Origin: Bradyrhizobium sp. Gha
Lineage (GTDB): Bacteria; Pseudomonadota; Alphaproteobacteria; Rhizobiales; Xanthobacteraceae
Length of the DNA: 64,000 bases
Direction: 5' to 3'
Assembly (NCBI RefSeq): GCF_900113735.1
Contig: NZ_FOQM01000022.1
Location: 1-64,000 of the forward strand
Positions 9,439 through 20,264 of this stretch are shown piece after piece (positions within the stretch are counted from its first letter, which is position 1; every line of letters begins with the position of its first letter). The notes under the pieces are model-generated. The model ran no database searches. It was given only the letters and a program-made list of their open reading frames with translations, and was not told the DNA's origin. A program made the position numbers and the translations under genes.

Positions 9439-10065
9439 TCAATCCAGCTTCGCGTCCATGCCCCGCTTCACGGCCGGACGCGCCATCAGGGCGTCGTACC
9501 AGCGCCTGACGTTGGGGAAGTCGGCGAGCTCGACCTTGTGGCGGGGATGCCGCCAAGCCCAGCCCAGGATGGCGAAATCGGCGACCGAGAGATCGCCGGC
9601 GACGAAATCGCGCCCCTCCAGGCGACGGTCCAGAACGCCATAGAGCCGACGCGTCTCAGCCATGTAGCGCTTCAATCCGTAGCCGCGGTCCTGCTCGTTC
9701 TCCAGCGCGATGAAATGATGCACCTGGCCCGGCATCGGGCCGAAGCCGCCCATCTGCCACATCAGCCATTCATAGACCGGGATGCGCGCACCGAGCGATT
9801 TGGGCAGGAATTTGCCGGTCTTTTCGCCGAGATAGAGCAGGATCGCGCCTGATTCAAAGATGCTGACCGGCTTGCCGTCCGGGCCCTCGGGGTCGAGGAT
9901 CGCGGGGATCTTGTTGTTGGGGGACAGCTTCAGGAACGCCGGGGCCATCTGCTCGCCCTTGGTGATGTTCACCGGGACCACCCTGTAGGGCAGTCCCATT
10001 TCCTCCAGCGCGACCGAAATTTTGCGGCCGTTCGGCGTGTTCCAGGTGTGCAGCTCGATGGTCAT
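9439..10065 (-). CDS. Glutathione S-transferase, YghU/YfcG-like
   Basis: A 208-residue cytosolic glutathione S-transferase. The thioredoxin-fold N-terminal domain starts MTIELHTWNTPNGRKISVAL, where TPNGRK is the glutathione-site motif of nu-class enzymes (YfcG/YghU). It continues with NKIPAILDP (cis-Pro) and FESGAILLYLGEK. The all-helical C-terminal domain includes WLMWQMGGFGPMPGQ. Nu-class enzymes usually show disulfide-bond reductase activity on glutathionyl substrates, which is the likely role. The ATG at 10065 is preferred to an in-frame codon 36 bp upstream because the first strand begins at it. Confidence 0.92.
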   Translation of the reverse strand: MTIELHTWNTPNGRKISVALEEMGLPYRVVPVNITKGEQMAPAFLKLSPNNKIPAILDPEGPDGKPVSIFESGAILLYLGEKTGKFLPKSLGARIPVYEWLMWQMGGFGPMPGQVHHFIALENEQDRGYGLKRYMAETRRLYGVLDRRLEGRDFVAGDLSVADFAILGWAWRHPRHKVELADFPNVRRWYDALMARPAVKRGMDAKLD

Positions 10066-10238
10066 TGGCCTGTTTTCCTTCCCGGGATACCAGGCATCCA
10101 CCTACCCCAGATAGTTGCACAGCCACAACCGGCGGACCGGGATGGCCGATCCCTGTTGACGGGGGCGCCCCCCTCTGGAATGTCACGGCCGTCGCGGATA
10201 AATTCCGCCACCTCTCAAACCCTGTTCGAGGGACCCCC

Positions 10239-10802
10239 GTGTCGAAATCTGCCTCCCGCGCCCGCCTCTTCGAAATCATCCGCCGCCGTTCCTTCGGCCG
10301 GGGCGAGGTGACGCTCGCGTCGGGCCGCAAGAGCGATTTCTACTTCAACCTGAAGCCGACCATGCTCGACCCCGAGGGCGCAACGCTGCTCGCCGAGCTG
10401 ACCTATGAGACGCTGAAGGACGACAATCTCGATTACATTGGCGGCCTCGAGATGGGCGCAGTACCGCTCGCCGGCGCGCTGGCGCAGATCTCCTGGATCA
10501 AGGGCCATCCGATCGCGGCCTTCTTCGTGCGCAAGAAGCCGAAGGAGCACGGTGCCAGGCTCGCGATCGAAGGTCTGCCGAAAGGCGAGACGCTCGATGG
10601 CAAGCGCGTCGTGATCGTCGAGGATGTCACCACGACAGGCGGCTCGGCGATGAAGGCCGTGGAATCCGTGCGCGAGACCGGCGCGGAAGTCGTGCTGGTG
10701 CTGACCATGGTCGACCGCGAGGAAGGCGCTACCGACACTTTTGGCGCGGCCGGCCTGCCGTTCCGCTCGCTGTACAAGGCCTCGGAATTCCTGAAGGCGT
10801 GA
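10239..10802 (+). CDS. pyrE: Orotate phosphoribosyltransferase
   Basis: Converts orotate and PRPP to orotidine 5'-phosphate in pyrimidine synthesis. The 187-residue protein contains RRSFGRGEVTLASGRKSDFY near its start. The PRPP-binding motif VVIVEDVTTTGGSAM lies near residues 123-137, which identifies a type I phosphoribosyltransferase. The GTG at 10239 is proposed as the start; the open frame continues upstream to 10065, but that stretch resembles no PyrE sequence and overlaps the promoter region of the divergent GST gene. A short palindromic repeat follows the stop. Confidence 0.93.
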   Translation: MSKSASRARLFEIIRRRSFGRGEVTLASGRKSDFYFNLKPTMLDPEGATLLAELTYETLKDDNLDYIGGLEMGAVPLAGALAQISWIKGHPIAAFFVRKKPKEHGARLAIEGLPKGETLDGKRVVIVEDVTTTGGSAMKAVESVRETGAEVVLVLTMVDREEGATDTFGAAGLPFRSLYKASEFLKA

Positions 10803-10840
10803 TCTCTCCTCTCCCCGCAAGCGGGGCGAGGTGAAGCAAC
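10803..10840. repeat. Short REP-like hairpin after pyrE
   Basis: TCTCCTCTCCCCGCAAGCGGGGCGAGGTGA-type sequence directly after the pyrE stop. The arms CCCCGC and GCGGGG flank a two-base loop and are extended by CTC...GAG. It resembles the half elements at 9286-9428 and 55182-55209 and could serve as a 3' end for pyrE. Confidence 0.6.
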
Positions 10841-10929
10841 CGCTCATTTACCATCCCGCTTTATGGTGAATCATGTGCTGAGGCCCCTGGAGGTCGCGGC
10901 CGGTTCAGTAGCGTCGGGTGGAGTAAGCG

Positions 10930-11736
10930 TTGCGTACGAATGTATCCCATGCACGCCGGCGGCGTTGCGCGATGCTGATGGCCGCCACCCTCGCAGCACC
11001 GCTGCTTGCGCCCCCTGCCCCGGTTGCGGCCGAAGGCTTGTTCGACTTCTTCTTCGGCGGCGGCCAACAGCGGCCGCAACGGGATGTTCCGCAGCCGTCG
11101 AGCTCGTTCGTCGATCCGTTCGGCAGTCAGCAGAATCCGGCCACTCAGCCGCCAACACGCTCGGCGTCGACTGGCGGCTCGGGCCCGGCCTTCTGCGTGC
11201 GCAGCTGCGACGGCAAATATTTTCCGCTGATGCGCGGCCTCGCCTCGCCGGCGCAGATGTGTCAGGCCTTCTGTCCCGCCAGCACCACGAAAGTGTTTTT
11301 CGGCTCCTCGATCGATGGCGCTTACAGCCAGACCGGCGAGCGCTACGCCGACAGCGAAAACGCCTTCGCCTATCGCAAGGCGCTGCGCGCGGACTGCACC
11401 TGCAACGGCCGCGACCCGGCGGGCCTCGCTCCGGTCGATCTGACGCTCGATGGCTCGCTGAAGGCCGGCGACGTCATCGCCACCAGCGATGGCCTCGTCG
11501 CCTATACCGGCGTTCGTCTCGGCAATGACCAGACCGCCGAGTTCACCCCGGTCGCCTCCTATCCCGGCCTTACCGCGCAGGTCCGCGCCCGACTCGGGGA
11601 AATGAAGGTGGCGCCGGTGCGCGCGGAGACCGTGGCAGCCGATGCCCCGGCGGCCGAGATCGTGCGCGAGGCATTGCCTGATGTGACTGATGTGCCGAAG
11701 ACGGCGAAGTCGGCGAAGCGCGCAGGGCTGGATTAA
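10930..11736 (+). CDS. DUF2865 domain-containing secreted protein
   Basis: A 268-residue exported protein of unknown function, recognised as DUF2865. The N-terminus is basic, with a hydrophobic segment MLMAATLAAPLLAPPAPVAA (about residues 15-34) that looks like a signal peptide. A Gln/Pro/Ser-rich linker follows, then the cysteine-rich DUF2865 core FCVRSCDGKYFPL ... MCQAFCPAST ... DCTCNG, with paired cysteines likely to form disulfides in the periplasm. A TTG at 10930 gives the longest form; an ATG at 10972 would still leave a signal peptide. Found mainly in Rhizobiales; no function is assigned. Confidence 0.85.
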   Translation: MRTNVSHARRRRCAMLMAATLAAPLLAPPAPVAAEGLFDFFFGGGQQRPQRDVPQPSSSFVDPFGSQQNPATQPPTRSASTGGSGPAFCVRSCDGKYFPLMRGLASPAQMCQAFCPASTTKVFFGSSIDGAYSQTGERYADSENAFAYRKALRADCTCNGRDPAGLAPVDLTLDGSLKAGDVIATSDGLVAYTGVRLGNDQTAEFTPVASYPGLTAQVRARLGEMKVAPVRAETVAADAPAAEIVREALPDVTDVPKTAKSAKRAGLD

Positions 11737-11768
11737 GGTCCGGACTCTATCCAAGCCGTCACTGCGAG

Positions 11769-11802
11769 CCGTCATTGCGAGCGAAGCTCCTCGCAATGAC
11801 GG
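11769..11802. repeat. CGTCATTGCGAG palindromic repeat
   Basis: A perfect 13-bp inverted repeat, CCGTCATTGCGAG and CTCGCAATGACGG, with an 8-bp spacer, between the 3' ends of two convergent genes. It is the short form of the repeat family seen at 16379-16464 and 41541-41658, where the same outer sequence encloses longer interiors. An extra partial left arm precedes it at about 11757. Confidence 0.85.
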
Positions 11803-11814
11803 CAGGATGGAGCA

Positions 11815-12246
11815 TCACCGCCCGATAATCACCCCGATCACGTTCGGCGCCGCCAGATATTTCTCCTCGATGGCCGCACGCGCGGCGGCGCGGTTATCCG
11901 GCGTCAGCAGGCCGCGCTTCTCGGCGAGGATCATCCAGCAAAAGCCCCACCAGTCGGTCAGCAGGCCGGTCTCGCCGACGAGGTCATAGCCCTGTTCGGC
12001 CGCGAAGATGCGCGCATGCGCTTCGTCCAGCGTGTCGAGGAAGTGGTGATCCTCGGCCGCGAACAGATCGTCGCTGATGTCGTCGATGGTGTAGCCCCAG
12101 ATCGACTGGCACACCGCGTTGAACTCGCGGTCGAACTGGTCGTCATCGACGGCATGGCGCCGCGCCGCCTGATGCAGCCGCGACAGCGACCGCGCGAAAT
12201 CGGCGATCCGGGTGAGGGCAAATTGATCGAAGGCAATAGTGGACAT
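11815..12246 (-). CDS. Unknown protein with LexA box upstream
   Basis: I do not recognise this 143-residue protein. It is acidic, apparently cytosolic and mostly helical by eye, with no signal peptide, transmembrane segment or cysteine-rich motif. Noticeable features are a histidine/aspartate-rich first half (ARRHAVDDDQFDREF, AAEDHHFLDTL) and a tryptophan pair in LLTDWWGFCWMILAEKRGL. The ATG at 12246 has a GAGGA ribosome-binding site. An exact alphaproteobacterial LexA operator lies 86-100 bp upstream, so DNA-damage induction is a reasonable prediction. It is convergent with the DUF2865 gene. Confidence 0.75.
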   Translation of the reverse strand: MSTIAFDQFALTRIADFARSLSRLHQAARRHAVDDDQFDREFNAVCQSIWGYTIDDISDDLFAAEDHHFLDTLDEAHARIFAAEQGYDLVGETGLLTDWWGFCWMILAEKRGLLTPDNRAAARAAIEEKYLAAPNVIGVIIGR

Positions 12247-12331
12247 GTAGTCCTCGCGACTGACGTCAGACCCCAGATGTTGTGTCGGCAACGTACCGAA
12301 TCACTATGATATATCAAAGACTTGCTAAATT

Positions 12332-12346
12332 GTTCTTAATTTGTTC
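12332..12346 (-). promoter_or_regulatory. Candidate LexA (SOS) operator
   Basis: The plus strand reads GTTCTTAATTTGTTC, which is GTTC-N7-GTTC; on the coding strand of the 11815-12246 gene it is GAAC-N7-GAAC. This direct repeat is the established LexA box of Alphaproteobacteria, and the AT-rich spacer also matches known sites. It is 86 bp upstream of the ATG. A promoter-like GATATATCATAG stretch lies between the two, in a locally AT-rich window. The other adjacent gene (12468-12698) ends here, so the operator can serve only the downstream unknown gene. Confidence 0.75.
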
Positions 12347-12381
12347 TGATGTTGAGATCGGTCGGGCTTAATTTGACAGCC

Positions 12382-12446
12382 GGGGTAATGGGTCCAGGCT
12401 TTCGCCAGGACGACGATGTGGTAAGAGCCCTCGCCGGGACGACACA
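12382..12446. repeat. Short genus-type repeat
   Basis: Contains GGGTCCAGGCTTTCGCCAGG and a following GACGACG run. This kind of sequence (CCTGGCGAAAGCC hairpin) is scattered between genes in Bradyrhizobium. A related fragment, GGGCTTTCGTCAGGACGG, occurs near 41702-41720. No function is known. It sits between the 3' end of the small secreted gene and the LexA-linked promoter. Confidence 0.5.
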
Positions 12447-12467
12447 AACCGTGCTGCCCAAACCCCC

Positions 12468-12698
12468 TCAATTCACCGCCGACAACAGCCTGTCCCCGCA
12501 CGCGCTCGCGTAGAACTTGCCGCCGCATTGGCGCTTGATGGCGGCGCAGCGCGCGGCGGGTGTTGCGAATTGCGGGAGAGAAACGGCGCAACTGAGAGCG
12601 TCGCTGCGGCCGGTCTTGCCAGCGGCAAGGGCGGCGCTGGAGGCGGTGATGCAGATGACGATCAGGGCCGCGGTGGCGATTTCGATCAGCAGTCTCAT
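12468..12698 (-). CDS. Small secreted cysteine-containing protein
   Basis: A 76-residue protein with a clear signal peptide, MRLLIEIATAALIVICITAS up to about ALAAG (residue 27). A short mature part follows with four cysteines (LSCAV, ARCAAIKRQCGG, SACGD), which suggests two disulfide bonds in the periplasm. The ATG at 12698 has GGAGAGG upstream. It resembles no family I can name; similar short Cys-rich exported proteins are frequent in Bradyrhizobium. It stands alone, between glgP (divergent) and the LexA-box region. Confidence 0.7.
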   Translation of the reverse strand: MRLLIEIATAALIVICITASSAALAAGKTGRSDALSCAVSLPQFATPAARCAAIKRQCGGKFYASACGDRLLSAVN

Positions 12699-12917
12699 GA
12701 GGCCTCTCCTCCATGATGATGGCTGAATTGGTTCCCAAACTAGCACCAATCAGCTTTCTAGCGCCGAATCAGCGTTCCTCCGTGCTGGCCCGGGTTCCCA
12801 AAGCGGCCCGTTCCTTGCATAATTTTACGGCAGCGCGGTGCCCTCCCGCACCAGCGATGGTTCCGGTGCGGGAGCAATACGCGTAGGTGTTAGTGGTGTG
12901 TTTCTGTCGACCAGGAA

Positions 12918-15452
<2,535 letters not shown>

Positions 15453-15540
15453 TTTTCCGCAGCGTGAAATCGGCTACCCGAGAGGTAATTGCACGGACCG
15501 ACGGCGGACGTGATATGACGTCCGTCATCGAACGCCGGAC

Positions 15541-16362
15541 ATGATCATGCACGCCAAGCTCCCGCACCCCTTCGACGACGCCACGCGCATCACCGCCGGT
15601 GACTCACGTTGGCAAGGGCAAACGAGCGACGACTACTGGGCCTTTGTCGGCCCGTTCGGTGGTGTCACGGCCGCGACCATTCTGCGCGCGCTGATCGAAC
15701 ACCCGCAACGCGCCGGCGATCCGCTGGCGCTGACGGTCAATTATTGCGCGCCGATCGCCAAGGGTCCGTTCGATCTCGACCTGCGACTGGTGAAGGGCAA
15801 CCGCTCCAGCCAGCACTGGAGCGTCGAACTGTCGCAGGACGGCGGTGAGGTCGCGACACTCGCCACCGCCGTGTTCGCCGAGCGCCGACCGTCGTGGGAG
15901 CACAGGGTGGCAAAGGCCCCGGATGCGAAGCCGTTCGCGCAGACGCTGCCGTTCCCGAATATCCAGGCGTCCTGGGCCAACCAGTATGAATTCCGCTTCG
16001 TCGAAGGCGAGATGCGCCTCGGGCCGCCGCAGGCCGAACTCGCCAGCACCTATTCGAAAATCTGGATCGCGGACCGCGAGCCGCGCAAGCTCGACATGCT
16101 CTCGCTGATGTCGATGTCGGACGCCTTCTTCGGCCGCATCTTCCACGCGCGACGCGAACTGGTGCCGTTCGGCACGGTGTCGCTGACGACCTATTTCCAC
16201 ACCGATGCCGAAGAGCTCGCGGCCGAGGACATCACACGTGTGCTCGCGACGGCCGATTCGAAGATCATGCACAAGAGCTACGCCGACCAGAACGCCGAGC
16301 TGTGGTCGCCGAACGGACGGCTGCTCGCGACGAGCACGCAGATGGCGTATTTCAAGGCGTAG
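15541..16362 (+). CDS. Acyl-CoA thioesterase-like (hotdog fold) protein
   Basis: A 273-residue protein that reads as a double-hotdog thioesterase of the TesB-like/4HBT_3 group. The N-terminal part has FVGPFGGVTAATILRALIEH, a typical substrate-tunnel helix pattern, followed by PLALTVNYCAPIAKGPFDLD. The C-terminal half has the second hotdog (SLMSMSDAFFGRIFHARREL ... TTYFHTDAEEL ... ESWSPNGR-like LWSPNGRLLATSTQM). Hydrolysis of medium- or long-chain acyl-CoA is the family role; the substrate is unknown. Two nearby ATG codons (15541, 15547) are possible starts. The gene is convergent with pckA. Confidence 0.8.
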   Translation: MIMHAKLPHPFDDATRITAGDSRWQGQTSDDYWAFVGPFGGVTAATILRALIEHPQRAGDPLALTVNYCAPIAKGPFDLDLRLVKGNRSSQHWSVELSQDGGEVATLATAVFAERRPSWEHRVAKAPDAKPFAQTLPFPNIQASWANQYEFRFVEGEMRLGPPQAELASTYSKIWIADREPRKLDMLSLMSMSDAFFGRIFHARRELVPFGTVSLTTYFHTDAEELAAEDITRVLATADSKIMHKSYADQNAELWSPNGRLLATSTQMAYFKA

Positions 16363-16378
16363 CTGCTTCCAGGTCCCC

Positions 16379-16464
16379 CGTCATTGCGAGGAGCGAAGCG
16401 ACGAAGCAATCCAGGCTGACTCCGCGGATCAACCCTGGATTGCTTCGCTACGCTCGCAATGACG
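16379..16464. repeat. Long CGTCATTGCGAG palindrome
   Basis: An 86-bp imperfect inverted repeat. It opens CGTCATTGCGAGGAGCGAAG, runs through GCAATCCAGG, and returns as CCTGGATTGC and CGCTCGCAATGACG. It lies between the ends of the convergent thioesterase and pckA genes. It shares outer arms with 11769-11802 and both arms with 41541-41658. This dispersed family is typical of Bradyrhizobium and Rhodopseudomonas intergenic DNA. Confidence 0.88.
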
Positions 16465-16485
16465 AAAGGAGAGATGATGCCACGA

Positions 16486-16515
16486 ACAAAAAGGGCGGCC
16501 TCGCGGCCGCCCTTT
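16486..16515 (-). terminator. Rho-independent terminator of pckA
   Basis: A perfect 11-bp stem, AAAGGGCGGCC and GGCCGCCCTTT, with a four-base TCGC loop. On the minus strand it is followed by a run of five T residues. It begins 20 bp after the pckA stop codon, in the correct orientation for that gene. Confidence 0.9.
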
Positions 16516-16534
16516 CGCATTGAAGGCAGAGCAA

Positions 16535-18151
16535 TCACTCCGCCGCGAGCTTCACGTCCGGCGCCGCCGCACGCACCTCGGCGTCGACCTGGGCTTCGAA
16601 CTTGGCAAAGTTCTTCTGGAACATGCCGACCAGGCGACGCGCGGTCTTATCGAACTCGTCCTTGTCCCTCCAGGTGTTGACCGGGTTGAGGATCTCGCTC
16701 GGCACGCCCGGCAGCGCGGTCGGGACTGCGAAGCCGAAATATTTGTCGGTGCGGAATACGACGTTGCGCAACGAGCCGTCGAGCGCGGCGGTCAGCAGCG
16801 CGCGCGTCACCTTGATCGGCATGCGCGAACCCGTTCCGTACATGCCGCCGGTCCAGCCGGTGTTGACCAGCCAGCAGTCGACATTGTGCTGGGCGATCAG
16901 ATCGCGCAGCATGTTGCCGTAGACGGACGGATCGAGCGGCAGGAAGGGCGAGCCGAAGCAGGTCGAGAATTCCGGTTGCGGTTCATTGCCGAGACCGCGC
17001 TCGGTGCCGGCGACCTTCGCGGTGTAGCCGGACAGGAAGTGATACATCGCCTGCGCCGGCGAGAGCTTGGCGATCGGCGGCAGCACGCCGAAGGCGTCGG
17101 CGGCAAGCATCACCACGTTCTTGGGCTGCGGCGCGCGGCCAGTGCGCGAAGCGTTCGGGATGAACTCGAGTGGATAGGCCGAGCGCGTGTTCTCGGTCTT
17201 GGAGCCGTTGTCGAAGTCGACCACACGGGTGTCTTCGTCGAGCACGCAGTTCTCGAGCACCGCACCGAATCGCGTCGACGCCGCGTAAATCTCGGGCTCG
17301 GCTTCCTTCGAGAGCTTGATGCACTTGGCATAGCAGCCGCCTTCGAAGTTGAAGACGCCGTTCGGGCCCCAGCCGTGCTCGTCGTCGCCGATCAGCGTGC
17401 GATTCGGATCGGCCGAGAGCGTGGTCTTGCCGGTGCCCGACAGTCCGAAGAAAATCGCGGTGTCGCCATTGGCGCCAACGTTCGCGGAGCAGTGCATCGG
17501 CATCACGCCGCGCTCGGGCAGGTAATAGTTCAGCGTGGTGAAGACCGATTTCTTCATCTCGCCGGCATAATAAGAACCGCCGATCAGCACGATCTTTCGG
17601 GCGAAATCGATGGCGACGACGTTCTCGGAGCGGCAGCCGTGACGCTTGGGATCGGCGCGGAAGCTCGGCATGTCGATGATGGTAAGCTCCGGCACGAAGG
17701 TGGAGAGCTCGATCGCCTCCGGGCGGATCAGCAGCGTGCGGATGAACAGCGAGTGCCAGGCGAGCTCGGTGAAGACGCGCGTCTTGATGCGATAGGACGG
17801 ATCGGCCCCACCATAGAGATCCTGCGCGAACAGGCGCTTGCCTTCGGCATGCTTGAGGAAGTCCTGATAGAGCGTCTCGAACTGCTCTGCAGTGATCGAC
17901 TGATTGCCGGCCCACCACATCTTCTTGTCGGTGGTGGCGTCACGCACCGTGAACTTGTCCTTCGGGCTGCGGCCGGTGAATTCACCGGTGTCGGCGCAGA
18001 GCGAACCGTCTGCAGAGAGCACCGCCTCGCCTGCAGAGAGCGAATACTGATACAGTTGCGGCGCGCCGAGGTTCCAGTGAACCTGCTTGAGATTCCTTAA
18101 GCCGAATTTGTCGGCGCCGAAGGCACCGTTGCGCACGCCCGTCTCTTGCAC
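16535..18151 (-). CDS. pckA: Phosphoenolpyruvate carboxykinase (ATP)
   Basis: Converts oxaloacetate and ATP to phosphoenolpyruvate, the first step of gluconeogenesis, needed for growth on C4-dicarboxylates. The 538-residue protein carries the family kinase-1a P-loop FGLSGTGKTTLSADPNR near residues 232-250 and the kinase-2 segment LIGDDEHGWGP. The metal and substrate motif HCSANVGANGDTAIF lies just before. The start chosen is the GTG at 18151, preceded by an excellent AGGAGG; the open frame upstream of it is not PckA-like. A strong terminator follows the stop. Confidence 0.96.
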   Translation of the reverse strand: MQETGVRNGAFGADKFGLRNLKQVHWNLGAPQLYQYSLSAGEAVLSADGSLCADTGEFTGRSPKDKFTVRDATTDKKMWWAGNQSITAEQFETLYQDFLKHAEGKRLFAQDLYGGADPSYRIKTRVFTELAWHSLFIRTLLIRPEAIELSTFVPELTIIDMPSFRADPKRHGCRSENVVAIDFARKIVLIGGSYYAGEMKKSVFTTLNYYLPERGVMPMHCSANVGANGDTAIFFGLSGTGKTTLSADPNRTLIGDDEHGWGPNGVFNFEGGCYAKCIKLSKEAEPEIYAASTRFGAVLENCVLDEDTRVVDFDNGSKTENTRSAYPLEFIPNASRTGRAPQPKNVVMLAADAFGVLPPIAKLSPAQAMYHFLSGYTAKVAGTERGLGNEPQPEFSTCFGSPFLPLDPSVYGNMLRDLIAQHNVDCWLVNTGWTGGMYGTGSRMPIKVTRALLTAALDGSLRNVVFRTDKYFGFAVPTALPGVPSEILNPVNTWRDKDEFDKTARRLVGMFQKNFAKFEAQVDAEVRAAAPDVKLAAE

Positions 18152-18431
18152 GAAAAATCCTCCTAGAACCAGCGACACATGGCGCGGCCAAGCACTAGCG
18201 CCATCGCAGTCACCGTGAATGACAGGCCGGCCGGCCTCGGCCGGACGACCTAATACTGATGAACGCTGGCGTTGCCAAGCTGATCCAGCAGGATTTGGTT
18301 TATTCAACGACGGCGCCAAACGTCGCGCATGTCAGCACCGAGCAGGTCATGCTAAAATCATCAATGATCGCGCAACCAAATGGCTTTTTCGGCGCGGCCT
18401 GTGTTTTGCGACGCACAATCACAGCGCAGCG

Positions 18432-19270
18432 CTATCGGACCGCACCTTCGCCGATGAGTGCGAATGGCCCACATCACAGGATACGCATTGCGCGGCGACG
18501 CGGTGTCATCAACATACGCCAGCATGGCGCGCCGAAGAGCTTCGACTCTCCCGATTTCTGGTTCGTTTTTGAGTAAACCGAAAGTCGGGTGGTCAAGCGG
18601 GTGGCAGCTTCCGAATCCGATGCCCAATGCGAAACAGCAGCGCACGCGCGCCGGCGTAGGAGAAGGCACGCGCCAATCCCGACAACGCCTCGGCGCCCGG
18701 CCTGTCGCCGGCGATCGTGTTGCAGGCCGACAGCACCACCCAATCTGCATTGAGCTTGAGCTGCGCGACCTCGCTTGCCGTGGGCAGACCGTCGTCGAGC
18801 TCGGACGGTTGATCTGGAATCGAAAGCGCGAGTGACGGTTCGCCCACACCCTTTGACATCGCCGGCAACGAGGCCGTGGGTTGCAAAGTAGATGATGCTG
18901 TGTTGAGCAAGCGGTGCGCGCTTGCGCGCAGGCAGCACGTCAGCGCCAAGCGGAATCTCCTTCCAGTCGGTCCTCTCGCGCGTGATGGCGATGACGTAGC
19001 TGCGCTTGTCGACGACGGAGTGGAGCAGCATCGCCTCGTCGGCCGACAGCTGCTGCTGGACATCCCTGACCGTCAGCGGCAACGGGTTGGAGAGTGAGGC
19101 GTAGTCTGGAAACTCGACGGCAAGCGTCTTCTGCAAGCCGGCGCGCTCGCCGGCGATGGCTTCGATCCTGGCGCGGCTGCGCTGCTCGGCGCGAGCGTCA
19201 TGAACCCTCTCGCTGCCAACCTCAGACCGTTCACGATCTTGAGCCGCTGCGATGGGGCCGGCGTTCAACG
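18432..19270 (-). pseudogene. Decayed CHAT-domain protein gene
   Basis: No single frame covers this stretch, but successive frames on the minus strand spell the C-terminal CHAT (caspase-like) domain of a TPR-CHAT protein. They read LPLTVRDVQQQLSADEAMLL and IIYFATHGLVAGDVKG (catalytic His region), then in another frame LNADWVVLSACNTIAGD (catalytic Cys) and GLARAFSYAGARALL. The first frame returns with VSHWASDSEAATRL, a third frame gives AMLAYVDDTASPRNAYPVMW, and a fourth ends PFALIGEGAVR with a stop at 18432. At least four frame changes are needed. The N-terminal TPR part is gone; the HugZ-like gene ends 8 bp upstream. Confidence 0.82.
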
Positions 19271-19277
19271 TGTGCAG

Positions 19278-20024
19278 CTAGTCAGGCTTCTCGCCGATCT
19301 TGCCGCGCGCTTCGCCGGCCAGCCGGACAAGCATCTTGCGCAGGGCCGCGCCGGTGGTGACCCGCTCCGGAAAAGCCAACCGCAGCGCGGTCTGGCCGTC
19401 CTGCATGTCGAGACCTTCGGGATCGCAGCCGGTGCAGCGCCAGTCACCTTCGGCCGCGCCAAGAAGCTTCGTTGCGTAAAGGCCCAAGGCGTCACGGTGG
19501 TCGGCGTTCATGTGCGCGACCGCCCCCTCCTCCGCGGCCAGCAGGTCCTCGGCACCAGTGAGGTCCGTGAGGAATTGTTCCGGCCTGAGATCGACGATCC
19601 GGCCAAAGCCTGCGACCAGATGCGTTCCCGTCACGCGGATCCGGAAGAACGAGAAATCCTGAAATGAGACAAAGGCTTCTGCCGACGGATGGGCATTGAG
19701 ATACCGCCGCTGGAGCAGATTTTTCTCAGTGTCGGCCTGCTCGGCCCGGCCGGACAGCATGATCCGGGCGCCTTCCAGCGCATCGCCGGCGGCGCGCTCA
19801 TCGAGCATCAGGGAAACCCTGTTATCTGCGAGGATGTTCTTGGTGTGAATGGCCAACCGAGAGATCAGCAGAATCGGCGAGCCGTCGGGATGGCTCGCCA
19901 GGTTGACCAGGGAACAATAGGGATCGCCACTGCTTGGGATGAGCGTCGCGAGCGCCCCCTGCCGCGACCGCCTGAGCAGCGATTTGGCGAGCTTTTGGGG
20001 AGCAAAATCGGGGGTCGGTTGCAT
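19278..20024 (-). CDS. HugZ-like pyridoxamine-phosphate-oxidase-fold protein
   Basis: A 248-residue protein with a split-barrel flavin-reductase-like domain (LLRRSRQGALATLIPSSGDP ... RVSLMLDERAAGDALEGARI) followed by a DUF2470-type C-terminal domain (EGAVAHMNADHRDALGLYAT). This arrangement is that of HugZ/HutZ-type proteins, some of which bind and degrade heme; others in the family have unknown roles. The ATG at 20024 is chosen over a TTG nine codons upstream. No heme-uptake gene lies nearby, so a role in heme use is only a family-based suggestion. The CHAT pseudogene lies downstream. Confidence 0.85.
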   Translation of the reverse strand: MQPTPDFAPQKLAKSLLRRSRQGALATLIPSSGDPYCSLVNLASHPDGSPILLISRLAIHTKNILADNRVSLMLDERAAGDALEGARIMLSGRAEQADTEKNLLQRRYLNAHPSAEAFVSFQDFSFFRIRVTGTHLVAGFGRIVDLRPEQFLTDLTGAEDLLAAEEGAVAHMNADHRDALGLYATKLLGAAEGDWRCTGCDPEGLDMQDGQTALRLAFPERVTTGAALRKMLVRLAGEARGKIGEKPD

Positions 20025-20264
20025 TGGCTTTCTCGGCTCAGGTGGTTGCAAGGCGGGCCTTTTTTCGGGTAAACCCGAGCCCGGTTATGGGTCGACATGC
20101 GGCGAATCTGCCGTGTTTCGTGGAACTTGGTCACACTTCAGCCCAGCTTGCATTGCTCGGTGACCAGGTTCGAACGCCAGTTCGGCACCCATGTATGCGG
20201 CGCATCACTGGATTGCTCGCCGTTTTAAGCCACGACCCAAACGGAAAGCAGAAAGCAGAGGCTC

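Noticed and set aside
16520..18100. 526-aa open frame on the plus strand
   Set aside because: Antisense to pckA, whose motifs, ribosome-binding site and terminator are all clear.
18259..18576. 105-aa open frame next to the CHAT remnant
   Set aside because: Overlaps the decayed gene on the opposite strand and has no ribosome-binding site or protein-like pattern.
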